Of a DNA stretch of 64,000 bases, positions 27,632-35,816 are shown one piece after another. The notes beneath the pieces are model-generated. The model was not told the DNA's origin. It worked only from the letters and a program-made list of their open reading frames with translations, and did not search any database. The translations under genes were made by a program, and so were the position numbers. Positions within the stretch are counted from its first letter, which is position 1, and each line of letters begins with the position of its first letter. Source of the DNA: Variovorax paradoxus (GTDB lineage: Bacteria > Pseudomonadota > Gammaproteobacteria > Burkholderiales > Burkholderiaceae_C); contig NZ_JAGGNW010000008.1 of the NCBI RefSeq assembly GCF_018614875.1, positions 1-64,000 on the forward strand. Reading direction: 5' to 3'.

Positions 27632-27937
27632 ATGACGCTTCAGCTTATCACCGCATGTGAGAAGGTCACGCAGGACGCCCCATACGCCTATGAAGGCCAG
27701 GGAAAGAAGATCGCGATCTACCGGGTCGATGACGAGTTCTTCGCCACCGACAACGTCTGTCCGCACGCTTACGCCCTGATGTCTGACGGGTTCGTGGAGG
27801 GCGAAACCATCGAGTGCCCCTTGCATGGCGCAGTGTTCAACATCCGCACTGGCAAATGCATGGGCCCGCCGGCGGAATCTGATCTGGAGACGTACCCCGT
27901 CACGGTGGTCGACAACAAGATCTTCCTTAACCTCTAG
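27632..27937 (+). CDS. Rieske-type [2Fe-2S] ferredoxin
   Basis: 101 residues, the normal size of naphthalene/biphenyl-dioxygenase-type ferredoxins. Cluster ligands are in CPHAYALMS and CPLHGAVFN (C-x-H and C-x2-H). It carries electrons from the FAD reductase encoded 12 bases downstream to the Rieske oxygenase encoded 12 bases upstream. Confidence 0.93.
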   Translation: MTLQLITACEKVTQDAPYAYEGQGKKIAIYRVDDEFFATDNVCPHAYALMSDGFVEGETIECPLHGAVFNIRTGKCMGPPAESDLETYPVTVVDNKIFLNL

Positions 27938-27949
27938 TCGGCCGCGAAC

Positions 27950-29182
27950 ATGTCCAACGTCAACGACATCGTCATCATCGGAGCCGGGCAGTCCGGCGGC
28001 TGGGCAGCCAAGACGTTGCGCGACTCAGGCTTCACGGGCTCAGTGCTGATGATCGGCAATGAAAGCCATCTTCCCTACGAACGTCCGCCCCTGTCGAAGC
28101 AAGTGTTGCTCGGCGAGCTGGGATCCGGTGCATGTCAACTGTGGTCGCAAGAGCGCCTCGTGGAGTTGGGAATCAAAGTGGAGCTTGGGAACCACGTCGA
28201 GCGGGTCGATCGGACCTCCGGCCAGGTTGTTTGTCGGGACGGAAAGTCGTTCCACTTCGACCGGTTGCTTCTGGCGACGGGATCTCGACCACGGCGATTG
28301 ATCTGCGAGGGTGCCGAGCTGCAGGGTGTGCACTACCTGCGGACGATCGACGACTGCCTGGCCATCCGCGCCAACCTCGGAACCGCCATCCGGCTGGTTG
28401 TTGTCGGCGGCGGCTGGATCGGGCTGGAAGTTGCCTCAGGTCTGCGAGCGCGCGGCGCTCACGTCACGGTGCTCGAGGCTTCCAATCAGCTCTGCGGACG
28501 CTCGCTTCCTCCTTCGCTCAGCAAATATTTCCTGGAGCAGCACGTTAATCGCGGTGTGGACATTCGACTCGGCGCTCGCCTCAAGCGCTTTGTGGGAAAT
28601 GAAAAGATTCAGGGGGTTGAGCTCGACGACGGCTCGATCCTGCCTGCTACGGTAGTGCTCATAGGCATCGGTGCGGTGCCGAACGACGAACTTGCACGGT
28701 CCTGCGGGTTGGACGTCGGCAACGGAGTCGTCGTCGACGAGCACTGCCGCACTTCGGATCCCAGAATATTTGCCTGCGGTGACGTGACTGACCAGCCGCT
28801 GGGACAGGGCAGGGCGCGCCTCGAATCTTGGAAGAACGCGCAGGACCAAGGGGTAGCAGCTGCGAAGGCGATGCTGGGCGTCGATCCCGGCACCAGAGAG
28901 CTGCCGTGGTTCTGGTCCGACCAGTTTGACATCAACTTTCAGTTGTTGGGCATCGTGCCCCCAGGCGCGCAGCAGTACCGAAAGGCCAATGCGAATGACG
29001 ACGGCTTCATCGACTTCTTCGTGCAAGAAGGACACCTGGTAGCAGCGGCGGCCATCAACAGCCCTCGCGAATTGCGGGCAGCCAAGAGAGCGATCCAGAA
29101 AACGCTTCCGTTCTCTGAAGACGGCTTGGTGTTGATTCAAGATCAATGCGATGCCCATAAGAGGCAGGAGAAAGAACTATGA
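27950..29182 (+). CDS. FAD-dependent ferredoxin reductase (BphA4/AndAa type)
   Basis: 410 residues. FAD-binding IVIIGAGQSGGWAAKTLRDSG at the N-terminus, NAD-binding LVVVGGGWIGLEVASGLRA near residue 145 and IFACGDVTDQPLG near residue 275 show the oxygenase-coupled NADH-ferredoxin reductase family. It oxidises NADH and passes single electrons to the ferredoxin. The stop overlaps the alcohol dehydrogenase ATG by four bases. Confidence 0.93.
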   Translation: MSNVNDIVIIGAGQSGGWAAKTLRDSGFTGSVLMIGNESHLPYERPPLSKQVLLGELGSGACQLWSQERLVELGIKVELGNHVERVDRTSGQVVCRDGKSFHFDRLLLATGSRPRRLICEGAELQGVHYLRTIDDCLAIRANLGTAIRLVVVGGGWIGLEVASGLRARGAHVTVLEASNQLCGRSLPPSLSKYFLEQHVNRGVDIRLGARLKRFVGNEKIQGVELDDGSILPATVVLIGIGAVPNDELARSCGLDVGNGVVVDEHCRTSDPRIFACGDVTDQPLGQGRARLESWKNAQDQGVAAAKAMLGVDPGTRELPWFWSDQFDINFQLLGIVPPGAQQYRKANANDDGFIDFFVQEGHLVAAAAINSPRELRAAKRAIQKTLPFSEDGLVLIQDQCDAHKRQEKEL

Positions 29183-30279
29183 GCGGCGCAAGAGCGTTGG
29201 TGCTGGAGTCACCCAAGAACCTCCAGTTGCGTGAATTCCCCATGCCCGAGATCGGCGACGACGACGCGGTGTTGCGGGTCGAAGCCTGTGGTCTGTGCGG
29301 CACCGACTATGAGCAGTGGCTCGGTCACCTCGGTGATTGGGGCGGAGGCATGCCGATCGTGCCCGGCCACGAAATCATGGGATTCATCGAGCGCATCGGG
29401 CCTACGGCAGCCGAGCGTTGGCATGTGCGAGAAGGCGACCGTGTCGCGGTCGAGCCAATCATTCCTTGCGGGCACTGTGCAGATTGCATAGCGGGCGAGT
29501 ACACACGGTGTCAGTCGGACCTGGGGTATGGCCTGTACCAGAATATCCATTCCGCGCCGTCGCTATGGGGGGGCTACGCGAGTCATGTGTACCTGCATCC
29601 AAAGACGATGGTGCACAAGCTGCCCACAGACGTCGCTACTGACTTGATGACGCTGGTTAACCCGTTGTCCAACGCAATCCGTTGGGTGTACGAGGTGGGC
29701 GGCGCTGCGCTCGGAAAGACGGTCGTGATTGCGGGTCCGGGGCAGCGGGGGCTGCTGGCCGCTGTGGCTGCCCGCAGGGCGGGCGCATCGCAAATTATCG
29801 TGACCGGAACATCGTCTGACCGCGGCCGTCTGGATTTGGCACTCCAGCTTGGCGCTACAGCGGTCATCGATGTGAACAACGAGGATCCGGTGGAGCGCGT
29901 GATCGAGATCACTGGTGGACGATTGGCCGATGTGGTTCTCGACGTGTCGGCGGGGTCGATGGCACCGATCATCCAGGGCGTGGACATGGTCAAGCGCGGC
30001 GGGCGCATCGTGCTCGCCGGCCTCAAAGCGAACAAGCCACTTGACGGGTTCCCGATCGACAAGGCAGTCTTGCGGGAGATTCAGCTTGTCGGAGTGCTGA
30101 GCGCGGGTTGGGAGTCGACCGAACTGGCGATCGACATCGTCAAACATGCCGGAGAGACGCTGAGACCCCTTTGCACCCACTCTTTCGGCATGGACAGAGG
30201 CACTGAGGCGGTGCGCACGCTTGGGCGCGAAGTGACCGACGGGCGGGACGCCATCCACATCACGATGACACCGGAGTAA
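29179..30279 (+). CDS. Zinc-dependent alcohol dehydrogenase (MDR family)
   Basis: 366 residues. Catalytic zinc ligands are Cys in CGLCGTDYEQW and His-Glu in PGHEIMGF; the structural zinc ligands are CGHCADCIAGEYTRC (C-x2-C-x2-C-x7-C). The cofactor motif is AGPGQRGLLAAVAARRAG. It oxidises an alcohol, perhaps one released by the Rieske oxygenase reaction. It is the last gene of the operon starting at 20955; there is no hairpin obvious after it. Confidence 0.9.
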   Translation: MSGARALVLESPKNLQLREFPMPEIGDDDAVLRVEACGLCGTDYEQWLGHLGDWGGGMPIVPGHEIMGFIERIGPTAAERWHVREGDRVAVEPIIPCGHCADCIAGEYTRCQSDLGYGLYQNIHSAPSLWGGYASHVYLHPKTMVHKLPTDVATDLMTLVNPLSNAIRWVYEVGGAALGKTVVIAGPGQRGLLAAVAARRAGASQIIVTGTSSDRGRLDLALQLGATAVIDVNNEDPVERVIEITGGRLADVVLDVSAGSMAPIIQGVDMVKRGGRIVLAGLKANKPLDGFPIDKAVLREIQLVGVLSAGWESTELAIDIVKHAGETLRPLCTHSFGMDRGTEAVRTLGREVTDGRDAIHITMTPE

Positions 30280-30690
30280 GGGCGTGTGTGCGGCCTGCTA
30301 TCGCATCGCGTCATTCCGCGCCCTCGTGGCCCAGGAAGGGAAAGGCGATGCGGACGGCAAACAAGCAGCGCAATGTGACAGGTCGGCCCTTTCGGCATCA
30401 AAGGCCGCGACTCCTGGCGCTGCGAAGCGCGGCTCAGCCAGCGACGATGATGGATGGCATCTGCCGGAGCGAACTCCCCGAGTCGATTGATGCTTCTTTT
30501 CACTAGCGATTTGGAGGCAGACGATTGGCTGCCGCATCGGCTTACGAGTTGGTCCGACCGATGCGACGCGTAATTTCGGACGCACACTGCAGGAGTGGTT
30601 TTGCGATTGAACCATCCCACTCTCCATCGAACGCCGTCAAGGGGCCCATGACCAAGATGCCAAGGACGATGTTGCCCGCCAAATCGAACT
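30280..30690. other. Intergenic stretch between convergent units
   Basis: About 410 bases between the alcohol dehydrogenase and the converging IclR gene. Frames are broken and no translation is recognisable. It could hold remains of a lost gene, but I cannot name one. No convincing rho-independent terminator was seen. Confidence 0.4.
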
Positions 30691-31464
30691 CTATAGGATG
30701 TCCAGCGAAGACTGGACCTGTGCAATGTGTTTCGCGATGGACAAGGCAGCAACTTGTTGATCGTCCTTGGACATCCGACTGTCGATCGAAGACGTTGTGA
30801 TCGCGCCCAGGGCGTTGCCGCTGGAGTTCCGCATCACCATTCCGATGCCAATGACGCCCGGCGCGCTGTAGTGCCCGATAACGGCATGTCCGCGGCGTTG
30901 GGTGGCACGAACAAGGGCGCGCAGTGTGGACTCAGTCAGCGACCCGTAGCTGCCCAAACGCTTCGCGTTTGCACGGATGCATTCGTTCTGCTCGTCCACG
31001 GGCAAGGTCGACAGGATGGCGAGACCCCCTGCACCGACGCCCAAAGGGTTCCTCATACCGACGTTGACCGTCAACACCTGCACCGGATACGAGCCAACCA
31101 CACGGGCCAGGCAGATCGATTCGTACCCCACGCGAGCGATGAGGAACGCGCTGTTTCCGGTGTCTTCTGAAACAGACCTCAGGACTGGCTCGCACACTGT
31201 CCTCAGGTCGGCCCGGTCAGCGAATGCGGCAGCCATCTGCCGACAGTAGTCCCCCAACATATAGCGCTTCGACCCAGCGGGCCGCGTCAACAGGCCTTGT
31301 CTTTCCAAGGCCTGGACGATGCGGTGCACTGTCGGACGCTCGAGCTCGCAGATCGTCACGAGTTCAGCCACCGTCAAACCGTGCGATCCGTGGGCAACAA
31401 CCTGCTTCAGAACACCGATTGTGCGATCGATGCTTTGGGTTCCGCGTGCTTCCGTAGTGGTCAT
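30691..31464 (-). CDS. IclR-family transcriptional regulator
   Basis: About 257 residues from the ATG at 31464 (MTTTEARGTQSIDRTIGVLK), the family norm. Earlier in-frame starts at 31476 and 31551 exist, but the latter lies inside a palindrome that is probably the operator. The helix-turn-helix is ELVTICELERPTVHRIVQAL and the GAF-like effector domain follows (VLRSVSEDTGNSAFLIARVG, then PLGVGAGGLAILS). It is divergent from the citryl-CoA-lyase/thiolase/acyl-CoA dehydrogenase genes and probably controls them in response to a pathway intermediate. Confidence 0.9.
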   Translation of the reverse strand: MTTTEARGTQSIDRTIGVLKQVVAHGSHGLTVAELVTICELERPTVHRIVQALERQGLLTRPAGSKRYMLGDYCRQMAAAFADRADLRTVCEPVLRSVSEDTGNSAFLIARVGYESICLARVVGSYPVQVLTVNVGMRNPLGVGAGGLAILSTLPVDEQNECIRANAKRLGSYGSLTESTLRALVRATQRRGHAVIGHYSAPGVIGIGMVMRNSSGNALGAITTSSIDSRMSKDDQQVAALSIAKHIAQVQSSLDIL

Positions 31465-31546
31465 GCATCGGATCATAGCGTGGACGGTGTGGCGCCGTCG
31501 TAGAGCGTCGACAAGCGGATTTCGGTCTGATGTCTCGATAAAAACA

Positions 31547-31559
31547 TCCATATCGTGGA
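31547..31559. promoter_or_regulatory. Candidate IclR operator TCCA-N5-TGGA
   Basis: TCCATATCGTGGA sits in the divergent region between the IclR gene and the citryl-CoA-lyase-like gene. The same arrangement (TCCACACTGTGGA) occurs at 39956-39968 ahead of the Bug gene. The E. coli IclR consensus is also a short TGGA/TCCA-based dyad. Assignment is inference. Confidence 0.45.
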
Positions 31560-31659
31560 CAGATTGATTTCATGGCAAGCCACCCGAGCCTACGATTCAG
31601 CCCAGCAGGTTAGAGATCCAGTCGATCGCCTGCACCACCCCACCAAACAGGAGCACTGC

Positions 31660-32466
31660 ATGACCGACATGACCAAGACCGCCGACCGCAAATACTGGCG
31701 CACCGCCATCGGTGACCCGAGTCCCCATGAAGGCACGATCGTCAGGGGCTACGACGTCCTCACGGATCTGGTCGGCAAGATCGACTTCGGCGCCATGGTG
31801 TACCTGCTCTACAAGGGCGAACTGCCCAGGGGCAACGAGTCCAAGATGATCAACGCGATGTTCATCTCGGTCGCGGACCACGGCATCTCGCCGTCGTCGA
31901 CAGTGACCCGCTTTGTGCAGGCTGCCGGCGTGCCCATCCAATGCGCGGTGGCGGCCGGCGCCATGATGTTCGGCGACGTGCACGGGGGCGCTGGCGAAGA
32001 GTTCACCCGCTACATCCAGGAGCTGGTGGCCTTGGCTGCCTCGAGCGGGCGCAGCTACGAGGACGTGGCAACCGAATACGTGGCCAACCACAAGCGGCTC
32101 GACGGCTTCGGCCACCCGCAGCACGCCGAGGGCGATCCTCGCGGGAAAGTGCTGTTCGCTCTGGCCGAAAAGTGGGGGATCGCAGGTGACCACGTCCGCA
32201 TGACGCGCGAGCTGGAAAAGGCGCTCATCAAGAAGAAGAACCGCCCGCTGCTGGCGAACATCGATGCGGCCGTGGGCGCCCTCATTTCGGACATGGGCTT
32301 CGACTGGCGGCTGGCCCGCGCCTTCATCGTCGTGCCGCGCACGGCGGGCCTGTACGCCCATGCATTCGAAGAACAGGTGCGCGAGCCGGGCTGGCGCCAG
32401 ATCACCCTGGACCAGGTCGAGTACGACGGCCCGCCCCGCCGGACCAACGACGGCCCCGCCATCTGA
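31660..32466 (+). CDS. Citrate-synthase-superfamily protein, citryl-CoA-lyase-like
   Basis: 268 residues from the ATG at 31660, which has AGGAG six bases upstream. This is much shorter than citrate synthase (~430) and matches the small proteins annotated as citryl-CoA lyase. Conserved elements: IVRGYDVLTDLVGKIDFGAM, AAGAMMFGDVHGGAGEE and RLDGFGHPQHAEGDPRGKVL; the GFGH His corresponds to an active-site His of citrate synthase. The usual Tyr after GFGHxx is His here. The family makes or breaks a C-C bond in a citryl-like CoA ester. In this operon it may cleave a branched hydroxyacyl-CoA retro-aldol fashion (inference). A paralogue is at 58164. Confidence 0.8.
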   Translation: MTDMTKTADRKYWRTAIGDPSPHEGTIVRGYDVLTDLVGKIDFGAMVYLLYKGELPRGNESKMINAMFISVADHGISPSSTVTRFVQAAGVPIQCAVAAGAMMFGDVHGGAGEEFTRYIQELVALAASSGRSYEDVATEYVANHKRLDGFGHPQHAEGDPRGKVLFALAEKWGIAGDHVRMTRELEKALIKKKNRPLLANIDAAVGALISDMGFDWRLARAFIVVPRTAGLYAHAFEEQVREPGWRQITLDQVEYDGPPRRTNDGPAI

Positions 32467-32482
32467 GGGATCAATCGACCCA

Positions 32483-32508
32483 AAGCCGCCGCGATTTGGC
32501 TGCGGCTT
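32483..32508 (+). terminator. Possible hairpin after the citryl-CoA-lyase-like gene
   Basis: AAGCCGC and GCGGCTT form a seven-base stem with a 12-base loop, followed by a pyrimidine-rich CCTTCCTT but no true T-run. It may attenuate read-through rather than terminate. Confidence 0.3.
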
Positions 32509-32541
32509 CCTTCCTTAAATGTTTTTGAACTGGAAAGACAA

Positions 32542-33720
32542 ATGACCGCTCGCGTCGCAATCGCTGGAATTGGAATGACATCTTTCGGGAAGTTTCTCGA
32601 CCGCTCGGTCAGAAGTCTTTCGGAAGAGGCTGTACGGATCGCATTCGAAGACGCCGGCATCACTGCCGATCGCGTCGACCGGGTTTACTTCGGTAACGCG
32701 GCTGCCGGCCTCGTCACCGGGCAGGAGATGGTCCGCGCCCAGGCTGCGTTGAGATTCACTGGCCTGATGGGCAAGCCGATGATCAACACCGAAAACGCAT
32801 GCGCCACAGGCAGCACCGCGTTCCATTTGGCGTGGCAGTCCGTGTCAGCCGGGCAAGCGGACATCGTCCTGGTGGTCGGTGCTGAAAAGCTGACCCACGT
32901 CGACAAGGCGGTGTCCTTCGGTGCATTTGGAGCCGCGGTGGACATGGAAGAAAAGCAGCTCGACCACGTGGGATCGGGCAGCGGCTCCATCTTCATGGAC
33001 ATCTACGCCGAAAGGACCCGTCGCTACATGGAAGCGACGGGCGTGACGTCGGCTGACATTGCCCAGATCGTGGTCAAGAGCCGGCATGCAGCGTCCCTCA
33101 ATCCCTTTGCCCAGTTCCGCAAGCCGACGACTGTGGAAGAGGTGCTGGCGGCCCGCATGATCAGCAACCCGCTGACGCTTCCGATGTGCTCTTCGATCGG
33201 AGACGGCGCCGCCGCGATCGTCCTCGTCTCCGCCCGCGTCGCTGCGCAACTGACGGGCGCCAGGCCGGTATGGGTGGCCACGTCCACCCTGGTTTCCGGC
33301 TCGGGAGATACGACAGGCCCCAACGCTTCGGCACGGGCCTCTAAGGCTGCCTATGAAGAGGCGTCCATCGATCCGCGCGACGTCCACGTCGTCGAGGTGC
33401 ACGACGGGGCAGCACCCAGCGAGCTGATCAACGCCGAGATCCTGCAGCTTTGCGCGCCGGGAGAAGCCGTCCACATGCTGCGAAGCGGCGCGACAGGCCT
33501 TGGCGGAAAGGTCTCGATCAACCCAAGCGGCGGATTGATCAGCCGGGGCCACCCCATCGGAGCCACCGGCACTGCGCAGATTTTCGAGCTGGCGCAACAA
33601 CTGCGCGGTGAGGCGGGCGAGCGGCAACGCCCGGCTGCCAAGGTTGGACTGGCACAGAACTCCGGCGGGCAAGTTGGCGGTGACTCGGCCGCAGCTGTGG
33701 TGACCATCCTCACCGCATAA
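32542..33720 (+). CDS. SCP2/lipid-transfer-type thiolase-like protein
   Basis: 392 residues. It starts TARVAIAGIGMTSFGKFLDR, typical of the SCP2-thiolase group. The acyl-accepting Cys is in NTENACATGSTAFH, and the active-site His is in SRGHPIGATG. The second Cys of ordinary thiolases (in CxGGGxG) is missing; the corresponding stretch is AQNSGGQVGGDSAAA. Proteins of this type thiolytically cleave branched 3-ketoacyl-CoA (SCP-x) or act as retro-aldolases (steroid Ltp2), the latter normally with a DUF35 partner that is not visible here. Confidence 0.85.
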   Translation: MTARVAIAGIGMTSFGKFLDRSVRSLSEEAVRIAFEDAGITADRVDRVYFGNAAAGLVTGQEMVRAQAALRFTGLMGKPMINTENACATGSTAFHLAWQSVSAGQADIVLVVGAEKLTHVDKAVSFGAFGAAVDMEEKQLDHVGSGSGSIFMDIYAERTRRYMEATGVTSADIAQIVVKSRHAASLNPFAQFRKPTTVEEVLAARMISNPLTLPMCSSIGDGAAAIVLVSARVAAQLTGARPVWVATSTLVSGSGDTTGPNASARASKAAYEEASIDPRDVHVVEVHDGAAPSELINAEILQLCAPGEAVHMLRSGATGLGGKVSINPSGGLISRGHPIGATGTAQIFELAQQLRGEAGERQRPAAKVGLAQNSGGQVGGDSAAAVVTILTA

Positions 33721-33781
33721 GTCAGTGCGTGACCCTCGACTGGCATCTCGACACGATTGATCGATACATCTGGAGAAAGAT

Positions 33782-34696
33782 ATGACGCAGCGACTGCTGG
33801 GCAAAGTGATTGTGGTGACTGGCGCTGGCGCCGGCGTTGGCAAGGAGATCGCGCTGGAGGCGGCGCGTCAGGGTGCGCGCGTGGTCGTGAACGACCTGGG
33901 CGTGAGCATGGACGGTGCAGGCGGAAGTGCAGGGCCTGCGCAGGAGACCGTCGAGCAGATTCGCGCCGCAGGTGGCGAGGCGAGTGCCAACACCGACAGC
34001 GTGGCCGAATGGAACTCGGCACAGCAGATCGTGAAGCACGCACTGGATGTGTACGGGCGTGTTGACGGCTTGGTGAACAACGCAGGCAATTTGCGCGACG
34101 GGATCTTCCACAAGATGTCGGAGGAAAACTTCGACGCCGTGGTGAAGGTGCACCTGAAGGGTTGTTTCAACATGGCCCGCGCTGTCGCGCCGCATTTCAA
34201 GAGCCAGGAAAGCGGCGCCATCGTCCATATGACCTCGACCTCGGGACTGATCGGCAATTTCGCGCAGGCCAACTACGCCGCCGCGAAGATGGGCGTGGTC
34301 GGGCTGTCGAAATCGATCGCGCTCGACATGGCGCTCTTCAATGTGCGGTCGAACTGCATTGCGCCGTTTGCATTCACCCGCATGGTGAGTTCGATCCCGA
34401 CCGACACCCCTGAGGGCATGGCCCGCACGCTGGTCAACCAGCGCATGGAGGTCGCAAAGATTGCGCCGTTCACCTGCGCACTGCTCACCGACGAAGCCAG
34501 TGGCGTGTCCGGCCAGATCTTCGGCGTTCGCAGCAACGAGATCTACCTGTTCTCCCAGCCGCGGCCGATCCGCACCGCACACCGCAGCGAGGGCTGGACC
34601 GTCGATACCTGCCTTGAAGTGGCACTGCCCATGATGAAGCCCTCATTCTTCCCGCTGGACAACTCGCGCGACGTCTTCACTTGGGATCCCGTCTGA
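33782..34696 (+). CDS. SDR, 3-hydroxyacyl-CoA dehydrogenase-like (MFE-2 dehydrogenase type)
   Basis: 304 residues. VTGAGAGVGKEIALEAARQG, then VVVNDLGVSMDGAGGSAGPA: the long Gly-rich insertion after the NAD-binding Asp is characteristic of the dehydrogenase part of peroxisomal multifunctional enzyme 2. NNAGNLRD and the catalytic Ser/Tyr/Lys in STSGLIGNF and NYAAAKMG are intact. It likely oxidises a 3-hydroxyacyl-CoA in the same pathway as the thiolase and acyl-CoA dehydrogenases. An AGGAG-like site does not stand out; GGAGAAAG precedes the ATG. Confidence 0.88.
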   Translation: MTQRLLGKVIVVTGAGAGVGKEIALEAARQGARVVVNDLGVSMDGAGGSAGPAQETVEQIRAAGGEASANTDSVAEWNSAQQIVKHALDVYGRVDGLVNNAGNLRDGIFHKMSEENFDAVVKVHLKGCFNMARAVAPHFKSQESGAIVHMTSTSGLIGNFAQANYAAAKMGVVGLSKSIALDMALFNVRSNCIAPFAFTRMVSSIPTDTPEGMARTLVNQRMEVAKIAPFTCALLTDEASGVSGQIFGVRSNEIYLFSQPRPIRTAHRSEGWTVDTCLEVALPMMKPSFFPLDNSRDVFTWDPV

Positions 34697-34727
34697 AGCG
34701 ACAACGCCAACCACCAGGAGACAAGCG

Positions 34728-35816
34728 ATGAGTGAAGAGACGCGTGACATGCTGCATGAAGCGGCCCTGCGGATATTCGCGGACAAGCCCGAGGACCTGT
34801 GGGCAGTTCTGCAGGAGTCCGGATTCGACAAGGCTTTGCTGCCCGAGAGCAAAGGCGGCGCCGGTGTGAGCTGGGCCGATGCCTGCGGGCTTCTGTCGCT
34901 CGCGGGTGAGCATGCCGCGGCCGTTCCGCTGGCGGAAGCCTTGGTTGGACACTGGCTGCTGGACCATGCCGGCGTCGAAGGCGCTGGCTTGCCGACCATC
35001 GCATCATCAGTGTTCTCCGAGCAGATCCGGGTGGGCGTCTCGCGCGACGGCCAGCGCGTCGATGGCACGCTGCGCCGTGTGCCTTGGGGCGACGCATGCA
35101 GGCATGTCGCGTTCATCGTGGGTTCCGGCACAGCCGCTCAACTGATCGTCGTTGCCCGGGATGCGGCGGGCGTCTCCATCACGCCAGGCCGCAATCTCGC
35201 CGGCGAGCCACGCGATACGCTGGTGCTCGAAGGCGTTTTGCCGCAGGCGGTGGTCGCCGCGCCTTTCGATGCGCGCGAACTGCTCTGCCTTGCAGCCATC
35301 CTGCGCAGTGCGCTCATGGCCGGAGCCATCGAACGGTCCCTCGCTCTGTCCGTCGAGTACGCCAACCTTCGCGTGCAGTTCGGCCGGCCGATCGGCAAGT
35401 TCCAGGCCGTGCAGCAAAACATTGCTTTTCTTGCAACGCAGGTTGCCGCCGCGCGTGCGGCTGCCGAGGCTGGCAGCGAAGCGATCGATGAATGGCTGGA
35501 TGGGGTGGGCGAGCCCCTCACGCAAAGCATCGCCGCCGCCAGCGCGAAGATCCGAACCGGCGAAGCAGCGGGCCAAGCCTGTGCGATCGCGCACCAGGTG
35601 TTCGGCGCCATCGGCTTCACCGAAGAACACGAACTGCACCACTTCACCAAGCGGCTTTGGTCCTGGCGAGACGAGTGCGGCAACGAGGCTTATTGGTCGC
35701 GTGAGCTTGGCGAACGCATCCTTGCCGATGCCTCCGGCCAATCCCTTTGGCGTGCAGTGGTGCCGATGGCATCGGCCGCAACTGGCGCAGCGACACAAGC
35801 AGGAGCAGCACGATGA
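34728..35816 (+). CDS. Acyl-CoA dehydrogenase family subunit
   Basis: 362 residues, shorter than classical acyl-CoA dehydrogenases (~385). YANLRVQFGRPIGKFQAVQQ carries the FAD-contacting Arg/Gln region, and AHQVFGAIGFTEEHELHH the C-terminal domain motif. The middle beta-domain motifs are weak. It overlaps the next acyl-CoA dehydrogenase gene (ATG at 35813), suggesting a heteromeric alpha2beta2 enzyme like those of cholesterol side-chain degradation. Confidence 0.88.
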   Translation: MSEETRDMLHEAALRIFADKPEDLWAVLQESGFDKALLPESKGGAGVSWADACGLLSLAGEHAAAVPLAEALVGHWLLDHAGVEGAGLPTIASSVFSEQIRVGVSRDGQRVDGTLRRVPWGDACRHVAFIVGSGTAAQLIVVARDAAGVSITPGRNLAGEPRDTLVLEGVLPQAVVAAPFDARELLCLAAILRSALMAGAIERSLALSVEYANLRVQFGRPIGKFQAVQQNIAFLATQVAAARAAAEAGSEAIDEWLDGVGEPLTQSIAAASAKIRTGEAAGQACAIAHQVFGAIGFTEEHELHHFTKRLWSWRDECGNEAYWSRELGERILADASGQSLWRAVVPMASAATGAATQAGAAR

